A stretch of DNA of 5,967 bases from JAQBFJ01 sp032123435 (lineage in GTDB: Bacteria > Verrucomicrobiota > Kiritimatiellia > UBA8416 > JAQBFJ01), in assembly GCA_032123435.1 (NCBI GenBank), contig JAQBFJ010000076.1:1-5967 (forward strand), written 5' to 3'. Under the pieces are notes generated by a model. The model was not told where the DNA came from. It saw only the letters and a program-made list of their open reading frames with translations, and did not search any database. Shown piece after piece: positions 1 to 5,243 of this stretch (positions are counted from its first letter, which is position 1; each line of letters opens with the position of its first letter). The translations under genes and the position numbers were made by a program.

Positions 1-1062
1 TAGACGCAGTGTCGAATACTCCTTGCAGAACTTGTCGTAACTTTCCCTGTCTGGTTTCGCAATATGGATATCAACCGGGTAGGAATACCGGCCGATTTCA
101 TCATCAAACACAGCAAGACACTTGAAATCCTCAATGTTCAGGACGTAATCACCCACGATCCGTCTGGTCTCACGAACGCCAAGAAGAGAGCCGGTGGCAA
201 CCAATTCCATGTCTTCAAACCCTTTGAGATAGCTCTTGTAGTATCGCTCATACTCCTGTAACGACTTCCTGCCCCATAGGTAGGCACGGGTAAGAGACTC
301 CTCGTCTGTTCCGTCCAAATCAAATGTGTGGCCGATATTGCCGCCACCCAACGCATCACCCACGCGCCACATACCTGGCAGATGTCGATCCTCTAGCGTG
401 AAAACACCATCCTTGAACGCCTCCTCAATTCGACTGTTCCCGGCACCGAGCGTGGATTCATACACGTTCTTCCAGTTAATGCCGGCCCACAGACTGCAGA
501 GGGTGCCCGGCATCATATTGCCATTCGTATCACCCTTCTCATAAGGCGCGCCAGCAAGCGCCGCGAGATCTCCGTCACCAGTACAGTCCACAAACACCTT
601 CGCTCGAATGGCGAACAAGCCGGACTTCCCGGCGCAGATCGCCTCATGCACCTGGCCTTTGTCAGCAGTAACGTCCACAAGTTGAGCGTGGAAGGTGAAC
701 GGGATTCCGGCATCCTTCAGTAATTCGTCATAGACGCGCTTGAGAACTTCCGCACGAATGCCCATGCCGTCCGGCGGCACACTGCCATCCGCTTCCTGGA
801 GAGCGGCAAGAATCTCCTGCCCAATGCCGCCAGCGAGGAAATTCACGCCGTCGGTAAATTGCATGAAGGCAGGCACCATGCCAGCTGTGCCCATGCCGCC
901 GAGACAGCTGTGGGCTTCTATCAACCTGACTACTGCGCCCTGACGGGAAGCAGCCAATGCCGTCGCAATACCGGCAGGACCTCCGCCAACGACCAGAATG
1001 TCGACTTGATGCCGAATGTCTAGCCTGCGTCCGTATGTTATCGTCAGTTTGTCATTGTGCAT
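1..1062 (-). CDS. FAD-dependent oxidoreductase (FAD_oxidored family), C-terminus cut by window edge
   Basis: The frame is open for 354 codons from an ATG at 1062 to the left edge without a stop. An AAGGAG ribosome-binding site lies 11 bases before the ATG, which fixes the start. A Rossmann FAD-binding motif is at residues 24-31 (VVGGGPAG, G26/G28/G31), with Glu49 at the usual ribose-binding position, followed by a Gly-rich LGGMGTAGM stretch (54-62). CTGDGD at 160-165 and GVRETRR near 295-301 match the conserved internal motifs of the PF12831 FAD_oxidored family. It should be a soluble flavoprotein; no signal peptide is visible. Substrate is unknown: this family is large and mostly uncharacterised in PVC bacteria. 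It lies 64 bp downstream of the UroD-family gene on the same strand, so co-transcription is likely. At least 100 C-terminal residues are probably missing beyond the window. Family assignment is firm, function is not. Confidence 0.9.
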   Translation of the reverse strand, partial: MHNDKLTITYGRRLDIRHQVDILVVGGGPAGIATALAASRQGAVVRLIEAHSCLGGMGTAGMVPAFMQFTDGVNFLAGGIGQEILAALQEADGSVPPDGMGIRAEVLKRVYDELLKDAGIPFTFHAQLVDVTADKGQVHEAICAGKSGLFAIRAKVFVDCTGDGDLAALAGAPYEKGDTNGNMMPGTLCSLWAGINWKNVYESTLGAGNSRIEEAFKDGVFTLEDRHLPGMWRVGDALGGGNIGHTFDLDGTDEESLTRAYLWGRKSLQEYERYYKSYLKGFEDMELVATGSLLGVRETRRIVGDYVLNIEDFKCLAVFDDEIGRYSYPVDIHIAKPDRESYDKFCKEYSTLRL

Positions 1063-1126
1063 ATATCAGCGTGCTCCTTTGAAGTTGACGGCCCGTGATG
1101 TAAATTCCGGCATCTCGTGTCTTCTT

Positions 1127-2083
1127 CTACTTGTAGTTTCCGTGCTTGCGCCATATATCCAGCATTAACTCGTAACGGTCCAGGCCCATGCCTGTATAAA
1201 CACAATTACTGGTTCCAAATACATAGCCGCCGCTAGGCATTCCCTGTGACAGCGCGCGGCGAACATCAGCTACAACTTCGTCATCCGTTCCCGTCTGAAG
1301 CAGAGCGCAGTTAACATTCCCGATCAGACATACCTTATCGCCTACACACTTCTTTACCTCGGCGAGATCGACGCCGCCCTGTGGATCAAGGCTGTGCAGG
1401 GCATGAGGATTGCTCGCAACCAGAGAATCGAGAATCGGCATAATATTGCCGTCTGTATGCTTGATAACATAGAACCCCATTTTTCGGTATTCCGCCACAA
1501 GCTGTATAAGATAAGGTGTAACGAACTCGTCAAACATAGCGGGTGAAAGAAACGGATTGTCGTTAAAACAATAATCCGCACAAAGACAGAAGCCGTCAAC
1601 AGTACCCCAGTTTTTGATTCTTTCGCCCCGTTTCAACGTATCATCCAGATAACGCTGGGCGTTATCCTTCATTTCCTGTGGTTGTTCCGCCAGTTTCACA
1701 ATGAAATCCATCATGTCGTTTCCGCTCGGAAGTGAATACGTGGCATCGCCATGAAGGGTAATCAGGTAATCCATTCCCGAGAGTTCGCGAACATGTTCAA
1801 TGGAAAGTCGCGTGTCTTCTTCCTGCCAGTTGCCGGGCGAATGATATAACATTCCAGCGTGCTCATATTTCCGGGCTACAGCCACATGAAGATCAGCCAC
1901 ATCACGTCTGTGCAATGTCCGTTCTTTTTCGGACATCTGATTCCATTGCCCATAGCTGCGTTGTCCCGGATGAACTCGGCCGAATGCCTCCATTGTCAGG
2001 AAGAACTCAAGCTCGAAATGAGGAACACGTCCGCTTGGCGGCTCACAATTCAGCGCTACGATAAATGATTCACGTGGTGTCAT
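1127..2083 (-). CDS. Uroporphyrinogen decarboxylase (URO-D) family protein, intact copy A
   Basis: A complete 318-residue protein starts at ATG 2083 and ends at TAG. It resembles the URO-D/MtaA-type TIM-barrel family, which includes haem-pathway decarboxylases and corrinoid-dependent methyltransferases. The PVC-type members are mostly of unknown substrate. Recognisable blocks are ITLHGDATYSLPSGND (108-123), GTVDGFCLCADYCFNDNPFLSP (160-181 region), IKHTDGNIMPILDSL (207-221) and GNVNCALLQTGT (255-266). Methyltransferases of the MtaA/CmuA kind bind zinc through H-x-C and a distal Cys; here the first motif is H209-T-D211 and a Cys occurs at 294 (TSNCVYTG), so a metal site of altered composition is possible but unproven. 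The genuine haem enzyme HemE seems unlikely because its N-terminal signature is not evident. It is shorter than the usual 340-350 residues. The ribosome-binding site is weak (AAGAAG about 5-6 bases upstream). A decayed second copy lies at 4538-4896. Likely first gene of a leftward operon with the FAD oxidoreductase. Confidence 0.88.
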   Translation of the reverse strand: MTPRESFIVALNCEPPSGRVPHFELEFFLTMEAFGRVHPGQRSYGQWNQMSEKERTLHRRDVADLHVAVARKYEHAGMLYHSPGNWQEEDTRLSIEHVRELSGMDYLITLHGDATYSLPSGNDMMDFIVKLAEQPQEMKDNAQRYLDDTLKRGERIKNWGTVDGFCLCADYCFNDNPFLSPAMFDEFVTPYLIQLVAEYRKMGFYVIKHTDGNIMPILDSLVASNPHALHSLDPQGGVDLAEVKKCVGDKVCLIGNVNCALLQTGTDDEVVADVRRALSQGMPSGGYVFGTSNCVYTGMGLDRYELMLDIWRKHGNYK

Positions 2084-2103
2084 ATACTTCTTTTTATGTC
2101 GGA

Positions 2104-2141
2104 TATATACGCCAACTATATCGCTTTAATTGTTATCACAA
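2104..2141 (-). promoter_or_regulatory. Candidate promoter/operator for the UroD-FAD operon
   Basis: Read on the minus strand, TTGTGA (2136-2141) and TATAGT (2115-2120) could be -35 and -10 boxes, but the spacer is only 15 bases, which is short. The -35 element overlaps a small dyad, TTGTGATAACAA (2130-2141, five of six base pairs symmetric), that could bind a repressor. A second AT-rich box, TATATA, is at 2104-2109. The transcript would start about 25 bases before the UroD start codon. The 134-bp gap 2084-2217 otherwise shows no gene and no clear terminator for the broken peptidase upstream of it. Pattern match only. Confidence 0.25.
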
Positions 2142-2217
2142 GCCCACGACAACTCAAGCGTAGAATGCTTATCTTTTTCATCCGACAATTTCTAATTCCT
2201 TAAAGTTGGCCTACTGA

Positions 2218-2410
2218 TTAAGGATATCGGGAAAGAATATCGCCTATAGTGGCCACTGAATCGTAGTGGTGAAGAAGCTTCATGGTCTGGCCGAATTCAT
2301 GGTTGAAGATTGTTTCATAGTAAAGATAGACATCCTTGCCATAAGAATATGAAAGGTTTTCCGCGATGCCGGCGATGATGTTCGCGTACGAAGTAACTGT
2401 GTCGCCGTTG
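2218..2410 (-). pseudogene. Decayed C-terminal fragment of the FG-GAP metallopeptidase (copy A)
   Basis: About 64 codons ending in TAA match the C-terminal part of the peptidase encoded at 4913-5967: the block from NGDT through SYANIIAGIAENLSYS, YLYYETIFNHEFG and LLHHYDS to the same final ILSRYP. Three kinds of damage are visible. The zinc motif HEFGH has become HEFGQ by one base (codon 2287-2289). An in-frame deletion of 138 bp (46 codons, equal to 4938-5075 in copy B) removes the Cys-rich and Met-turn-like CIMD region. The upstream part is replaced abruptly at 2410/2411 by heparinase sequence on the other strand. No signal peptide, start codon or repeats remain. A 91-codon open frame running upstream to 2493 starts inside antisense heparinase sequence and is an artefact of the junction. 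Non-functional as a peptidase. Confidence 0.85.
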
Positions 2411-2718
2411 GATATCATGTTCTGGGGATCGGTTCCGTTGGTGTTCATGCGCAGTACCTGGAGCGACAGGAATGCCCTCTGGTGCGGGGTCAATGGCGGC
2501 TACAACCAGGTGTCCCATGGGCATCTGGATCTGGGGACTTTTGAACTGGAAGTTCTCGGTATCCGCTGGGCCATCGATATCGGGGCAGATAACTACAATC
2601 TGCCGGGATACTGGGATGGACGCGAAGGCGGAGGGCGCTGGAAGGAAGTATTATCGTCTGAACTCCGAAAGCCATAATGTCCCTCTGATCCATGGCAAAG
2701 GGCAGTGTGGTTTGAGGT
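2411..2718 (+). pseudogene. Heparinase II/III family remnant (C-terminal region, frameshifted)
   Basis: Plus-strand translation from 2411 gives VFMRSTWSD, NALWCGVNGG, NQVSHGHLDLGTFELEVLG, RWAIDIGADNYNLPGYWD and then, in another frame, YYRLNSESHNVPLIHGKGQ. This order is characteristic of the heparinase II/III-like C-terminal region (PF07940), whose members are polysaccharide lyases with a conserved N-x-x-x-H-x-D-x-G-x-F block. The frame breaks at 2640-2648: a tandem GGAA GGAA (2640-2647) is 4 bases longer than needed to join RWK to YYR, so a 4-bp duplication explains the shift. There is no start, no N-terminal alpha-toroid domain, and resemblance stops soon after GKGQ (2705). The fragment is about 100 residues of a protein normally over 500 long. 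It begins exactly where the antisense peptidase fragment ends, marking a recombination junction. Confidence 0.8.
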
Positions 2719-2742
2719 GTCCATAACGTCCATTCTGTCCAT
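2719..2742. repeat. Three-copy 9-bp-period repeat, GTCCATNNN
   Basis: GTCCAT occurs at 2719-2724, 2728-2733 and 2737-2742, each separated by three variable bases, so the minus strand reads ATGGAC three times in phase. It begins within 15 bp of the end of recognisable heparinase sequence. Its role is unknown; a low-complexity intergenic element or a scar at a junction are both possible. Confidence 0.6.
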
Positions 2743-2788
2743 GTAAAAGCAAAAAAACAATGGAAAGAACAAAACACATCTTGTTTAC

Positions 2789-2813
2789 TGCCATTTTGTC
2801 GACATAACGGCAA
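2789..2813. promoter_or_regulatory. 24-bp imperfect palindrome with a TTGCCGTTAT element
   Basis: Positions 2789-2812 form a dyad centred on TGTCGACA (2797-2804), flanked by TGCC and GGCA arms; ten of twelve base pairs are symmetric. On the minus strand its end (2804-2813) reads TTGCCGTTAT, matching nine of ten bases of an element in the site at 2925-2942. It could be an outlying operator of the HipB-type regulator encoded at 3021. No binding data; inferred from symmetry and similarity. Confidence 0.35.
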
Positions 2814-2853
2814 TACCTCGAGGGATGAAATAGCCCCATTCTTTCAGCCAGTC

Positions 2854-2871
2854 TTACTGCTATGGCGGCAA
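2854..2871 (-). promoter_or_regulatory. Candidate HipB operator, distal site
   Basis: The minus strand reads TTGCCGCCATAGCAGTAA. It matches the 18-bp site at 2925-2942 on the plus strand at 15 of 18 positions, including an exact 10-base ATAGCAGTAA. The two sites face each other with centres 71 bp apart, which would suit a dimeric regulator binding two operators or looping the DNA between them. It lies about 150 bp upstream of hipB. Inferred operator. Confidence 0.4.
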
Positions 2872-2924
2872 TATCAGCATTTGTCACTAGTTTTCTTATC
2901 TTCTTTTTAGCTGACGCGCTCTAT

Positions 2925-2942
2925 TTGCTGTTATAGCAGTAA
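2925..2942 (+). promoter_or_regulatory. Candidate HipB operator, proximal site
   Basis: TTGCTGTTATAGCAGTAA sits in a 20-bp imperfect palindrome (2924-2943, eight of ten base pairs symmetric, core CTGtTATAgCAG). It repeats the element found in inverted orientation at 2854-2871. HipB proteins bind palindromic operators upstream of their own operon and repress it, so this position, about 80 bp before the hipB start, is apt. The core TATAGC could double as a -10 box, but no good -35 precedes it. A perfect TTGACA at 2970-2975 has only a poor -10 (CAAAGT) downstream, so the exact promoter is unresolved. Confidence 0.45.
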
Positions 2943-3020
2943 AAATAAGCGAACACTGTTAGTTGGGACTTGACAGAACCACTCGTGCAGCGCAAAGTAC
3001 TTCTATGGTGGGAGAATATT

Positions 3021-3269
3021 ATGAACAATATAGATCATATTGGTGCAATCATCAGATTTCACAGAAAAAGGGCTGGCCTTACACAGCCGCAGTTGGCGAA
3101 GCTTGCCGGTGTAGGCAAGACGGTAATCTTTGATATAGAGAAGGGCAAGAATACTGTCAGGCTAAACACTCTGCTGGCCGTTATGTCTGTTCTCAATATT
3201 GCCCTCAATCCCGAAAGCTCTTTAATGGAAGAGTGGCGCCGTGGTAGTCAGGAAGAGGGCAAGAAATGA
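3021..3269 (+). CDS. hipB: HipB-like antitoxin/autorepressor, XRE-family helix-turn-helix protein
   Basis: An 82-residue protein starts at ATG 3021, preceded by GGGAG six bases upstream. A longer reading from TTG 2970 adds 17 residues but lacks a comparable ribosome-binding site, so the shorter start is preferred. The helix-turn-helix spans about residues 8-62: IGAIIRFHRKRAGLTQ, LAKLAGVGKTVIFDIEKGK, TVRLNTLLAVMSVL. The TQPQLAKLAGV helix and the following recognition helix are typical of HipB and y4mF-type regulators, and the KGKNTVRLNTLL segment is a family hallmark. It should dimerise, bind operators upstream and repress the operon together with HipT. The charged tail (MEEWRRGSQEEGKK) is probably flexible. 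The stop overlaps the hipS start by ATGA (3266-3269), indicating translational coupling. Confidence 0.9.
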   Translation: MNNIDHIGAIIRFHRKRAGLTQPQLAKLAGVGKTVIFDIEKGKNTVRLNTLLAVMSVLNIALNPESSLMEEWRRGSQEEGKK

Positions 3270-3577
3270 GAACTGCCAGAATATACATGCATTCGAAGCC
3301 GGCGGGTATTCTGGAGGAGATTGACCCTGGCAGACTATACCGGTTTTCGTATCTCGAGGAATATGATGGCGAGCCAATATCTCTGACCATGCCTGTTCGG
3401 GAGACCCCGTATGAGTTTGACGGATTCCCGCCTTTCTTCGACGGGTTGCTACCCGAAGGGGTCATGCTTGAAGGCCTGCTTCGTCAAATGAAGATTGATC
3501 GAAAAGATATGTTCTCCCAGCTGCTTGCAGTAGGACACGAGATGGTTGGTGCTGTTACTGCGGAGAAGATCTCATGA
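3266..3577 (+). CDS. hipS: HipS-like small antitoxin (stand-alone HipA N-terminal subdomain)
   Basis: This 103-residue protein corresponds to N-subdomain 1 of HipA (couple_hipA, PF13657), encoded as its own gene as in tripartite HipBST systems. Visible blocks are ARIYMHSKPAGILEEI (4-19), YRFSYLEEYDGEPISLTMPV (25-44) and FPPFFDGLLPEG (54-65), followed by a helix-rich tail with DMFSQLLAVGHEMVGAV. In the characterised E. coli HipBST, HipS rather than HipB neutralises the kinase. From memory, it does so by inserting Trp65 into the HipT active site. This protein contains no tryptophan, and the equivalent place after LLPEG is Val66, so inhibition must differ in detail if that alignment is right. 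Both ends overlap the neighbours by ATGA. HipS plus HipT together total 417 residues, close to one full-length HipA of about 440. Confidence 0.88.
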   Translation: MRTARIYMHSKPAGILEEIDPGRLYRFSYLEEYDGEPISLTMPVRETPYEFDGFPPFFDGLLPEGVMLEGLLRQMKIDRKDMFSQLLAVGHEMVGAVTAEKIS

Positions 3578-4518
3578 ACCGGTGCCCTATCATATATGAA
3601 CTCTGTGGAGAAGACAGGTATTCAAGTGCGGGAATAAAGAAGTTCTCCCGGCGTTTAGATACCATTAATGACTTTCCTTATTCCGCGAGTGAGCAGCGCG
3701 TTGAGGCCGCGCTTCATGCTGGGAAGATGTCGGTACAGGGCATCCAGCCGAAGTTGAGTGTAAGGTTGAATCTAAAGGAGGCCTGTTTTGAAATCACCGA
3801 TAAAGGCGGCCATTATATAATAAAGCCTCAACATGAGATCTATCCGGAACTGCCGCAAAACGAGGACCTTTGTATGCGTTTGGCCGAGATCGCAGGAATT
3901 ACGGTTCCCCTGCATGCCCTGATCTTCTGTAAGGATCAAACGTTTTCATACGTTATTAAGCGGTTTGATCGTGTTGGCAAGACAGGAAAACTTGCCGTGG
4001 AGGACTTTGCTCAGCTGACAGGCATGGATCGAGAGACAAAATACGATATTAGTATGGAGAAAATAATACCAGTACTCAATCTGTGCACTTTCCCCCTGAT
4101 AGAGAAGGTGCGTCTTTTCAGGCGATGTATATTCAATTACCTGATTGGAAATGAAGATATGCATTTGAAGAACTATTCTCTTATAAGGAGAGCTGGAAAA
4201 ATAGAGCTGGCTCCGGCGTATGACTTCCTGAGTAGCACATCGGCATATCTGGCGCTTGGCAAACAGCTCGATCAGATTGAAGAAATAGCACTAACCTTGA
4301 ACGGAAAGAAGCGCAACTTGACCAGGAGCATCTGGATAGACTATTTCGCCACGGAAAGGCTGGGGTTAAGCTCCAGAATTATATCTGAAGAGTTGGGCGC
4401 CTTCTCAGGATCGTTCGACAAGTGGTACGCCCTGATCAACAGTAGTTTTCTTTCAGACACAAGCAGAGATATTCTCGTCGATCTGATTAAGCAACGCCGA
4501 GAATTACTGGATCTGTAG
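3574..4518 (+). CDS. hipT: HipT-like serine/threonine kinase toxin (HipA C-terminal and kinase core)
   Basis: A 314-residue HipA-family kinase lacking N-subdomain 1, which is supplied by the upstream gene. The Gly-rich loop is M52-S53-V54-Q55-G56-I57-Q58-P59-K60-L61-S62. The ATP-site lysine is K84 in HYIIKP, LPQNEDLCMRLAEIAGI (93-109) and VIKRFDR (127-133) are conserved HipA blocks, the catalytic loop is GNEDMHLKN with D195 and N200, and the metal-binding DFL-type Asp is D217 in APAYDFLS. All key catalytic residues are present, so the kinase looks active. Relatives phosphorylate aminoacyl-tRNA synthetases: HipA targets GltX and E. coli HipT targets TrpS, halting growth; the target here is unknown. 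E. coli HipT carries an S-I-S loop with two autophosphorylated serines; here the loop is S-V-Q, keeping only the first. The start ATG overlaps the hipS stop. No terminator hairpin follows, and duplicated UroD sequence begins about 20 bp downstream. Confidence 0.92.
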   Translation: MNRCPIIYELCGEDRYSSAGIKKFSRRLDTINDFPYSASEQRVEAALHAGKMSVQGIQPKLSVRLNLKEACFEITDKGGHYIIKPQHEIYPELPQNEDLCMRLAEIAGITVPLHALIFCKDQTFSYVIKRFDRVGKTGKLAVEDFAQLTGMDRETKYDISMEKIIPVLNLCTFPLIEKVRLFRRCIFNYLIGNEDMHLKNYSLIRRAGKIELAPAYDFLSSTSAYLALGKQLDQIEEIALTLNGKKRNLTRSIWIDYFATERLGLSSRIISEELGAFSGSFDKWYALINSSFLSDTSRDILVDLIKQRRELLDL

Positions 4519-4537
4519 TTGCCGTAAACAAAGGCCC

Positions 4538-4896
4538 AACATGGCAGGCGAAAAGAACGGGTTGTCGTTAAAACAATAATCCGCACATAGACAGAAGCCG
4601 TCAACAGTACCCCGGTTTTTGATTCTTTCGCCACGTTTCTACGTGGCGTCACCATGCAGGGTAATCAAGTAATCCATTCCGGATAGTTCGCGAACATGTT
4701 CGATGGAAAGTCGCGTGTCTTCTTCCTGCCAGCTGCCGGGCGAATTGTATAACATTCCGACTTGCTCATACCGCCGGACTACGGTCACATGAAGATCAGC
4801 CACATCATGTCTATGCAATGTCCGCTCGTTCTCAGACATCTGGATCCATTGCCCGTAGCTACGTTGTCCCGGATGAACTCGGCCGAATGCCTCCAT
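4538..4896 (-). pseudogene. Decayed partial copy of the UroD-family gene (copy B)
   Basis: Minus-strand translation matches residues 31-115 and 150-183 of the intact protein at 1127-2083, with scattered substitutions (for example W159 to R). Residues 1-30 and the upstream region are gone: a deletion equal to about 1994-2201 of copy A joins the codon for Met31 (4894-4896) to the sequence just after the peptidase stop. Residues 116-149 are removed by a 102-bp in-frame deletion (equal to 1640-1741) flanked by ACGT in both positions. The next codon, TTG for L150, is now TAG, a nonsense mutation. The C-terminal 135 residues are absent; similarity ends at the codon for Met183 (4540-4542), about 20 bp from the hipT stop. 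A 152-codon open frame from 5097 to 4639 covers part of it but its first half is out-of-frame peptidase sequence. Non-functional. Confidence 0.87.
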
Positions 4897-5243
4897 AAAG
4901 TTGGCCTGCTGATTAAGGATATCGGGAAAGAATATCGTCCACCGCGGCATCAACCGCAGCGGCATCAGAAACATCCAATGGCAAACCCAGTGCCGTTCTG
5001 CAGGCCGAACAGAACAGTGACGAGGTCCTGTCCATGATACATTCGGTGTCTCCGGGAGGCATATACTGGCCGTCGCCCATAGTAGCCATTGAATCATAGT
5101 GGTGAAGAAGCTTCATGGTATGGCCAAATTCATGATTGAAGATTGTTTCATAGTAAAGATAGACATCCTTGCCGTCAGAATATGAAAGGTTTTCCGCGAT
5201 ACCGGCGATAATGTTCGCGTAGGAAGTACTTGTGTCGCCATTG
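4538..5243. repeat. Segmental duplication, copy B
   Basis: Direct-repeat partner of 1533-2410. Relative to copy A it lacks 102 bp inside UroD and about 208 bp across the UroD start and intergenic region, and keeps the complete peptidase end. The left boundary is about 20 bp after the hipT stop codon. The right boundary (5243) is where copy A switches to heparinase sequence; copy B simply continues as peptidase. Confidence 0.85.

Larger units (their letters stand above)
1533..2410. repeat. Segmental duplication, copy A (UroD N-terminal half plus peptidase C-terminus)
   Basis: This segment matches 4538-5243 in the same orientation and gene order, UroD then peptidase read left to right. By eye the matching parts are roughly 85-92% identical, with the best runs in the peptidase fragment. 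Copy A retains the intergenic region and the UroD start that copy B has lost, but lacks 138 bp of peptidase sequence present in copy B. Confidence 0.85.

Noticed and set aside
64..943. Several 65-75 codon open frames on both strands
   Set aside because: They are shadows of the FAD oxidoreductase reading frame, which is open across the whole stretch with clear family motifs.
2218..2493. A 91-codon minus-strand open frame beginning MTPHQRAF
   Set aside because: Its first 28 codons are the antisense of the heparinase fragment; only the part below 2410 is real peptidase-derived sequence, so the start is an artefact of the junction.
2651..2887. A 78-codon minus-strand open frame starting at a GTG, with a hydrophobic stretch
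   Set aside because: Poor ribosome-binding site, C-terminal part antisense to the heparinase remnant, and it runs through the candidate operators and the 9-bp repeat; no family recognised.
2970..3020. TTG start extending HipB by 17 residues
   Set aside because: No ribosome-binding site precedes it, the extra residues are not typical of HipB, and ATG 3021 has GGGAG at good spacing. The TTG also forms part of a TTGACA that may be a -35 box.
2719..3020. CRISPR array or mobile-element ends as an explanation for the repeats
   Set aside because: Only three 6-bp units at a 9-bp period and a few operator-like dyads; no spacers of constant length, no transposase, and no target-site duplications identifiable around the 2.1-kb block.
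4519..4540. Possible transcription terminator after hipT
   Set aside because: No stem with a following T-run could be found in the short gap before the duplicated UroD sequence.
4639..5097. A 152-codon minus-strand open frame containing UroD sequence
   Set aside because: The first 67 codons or so lie out of frame inside the peptidase gene. Only the part from Met at 4896 is UroD-derived, and it ends in a nonsense codon after an internal deletion.
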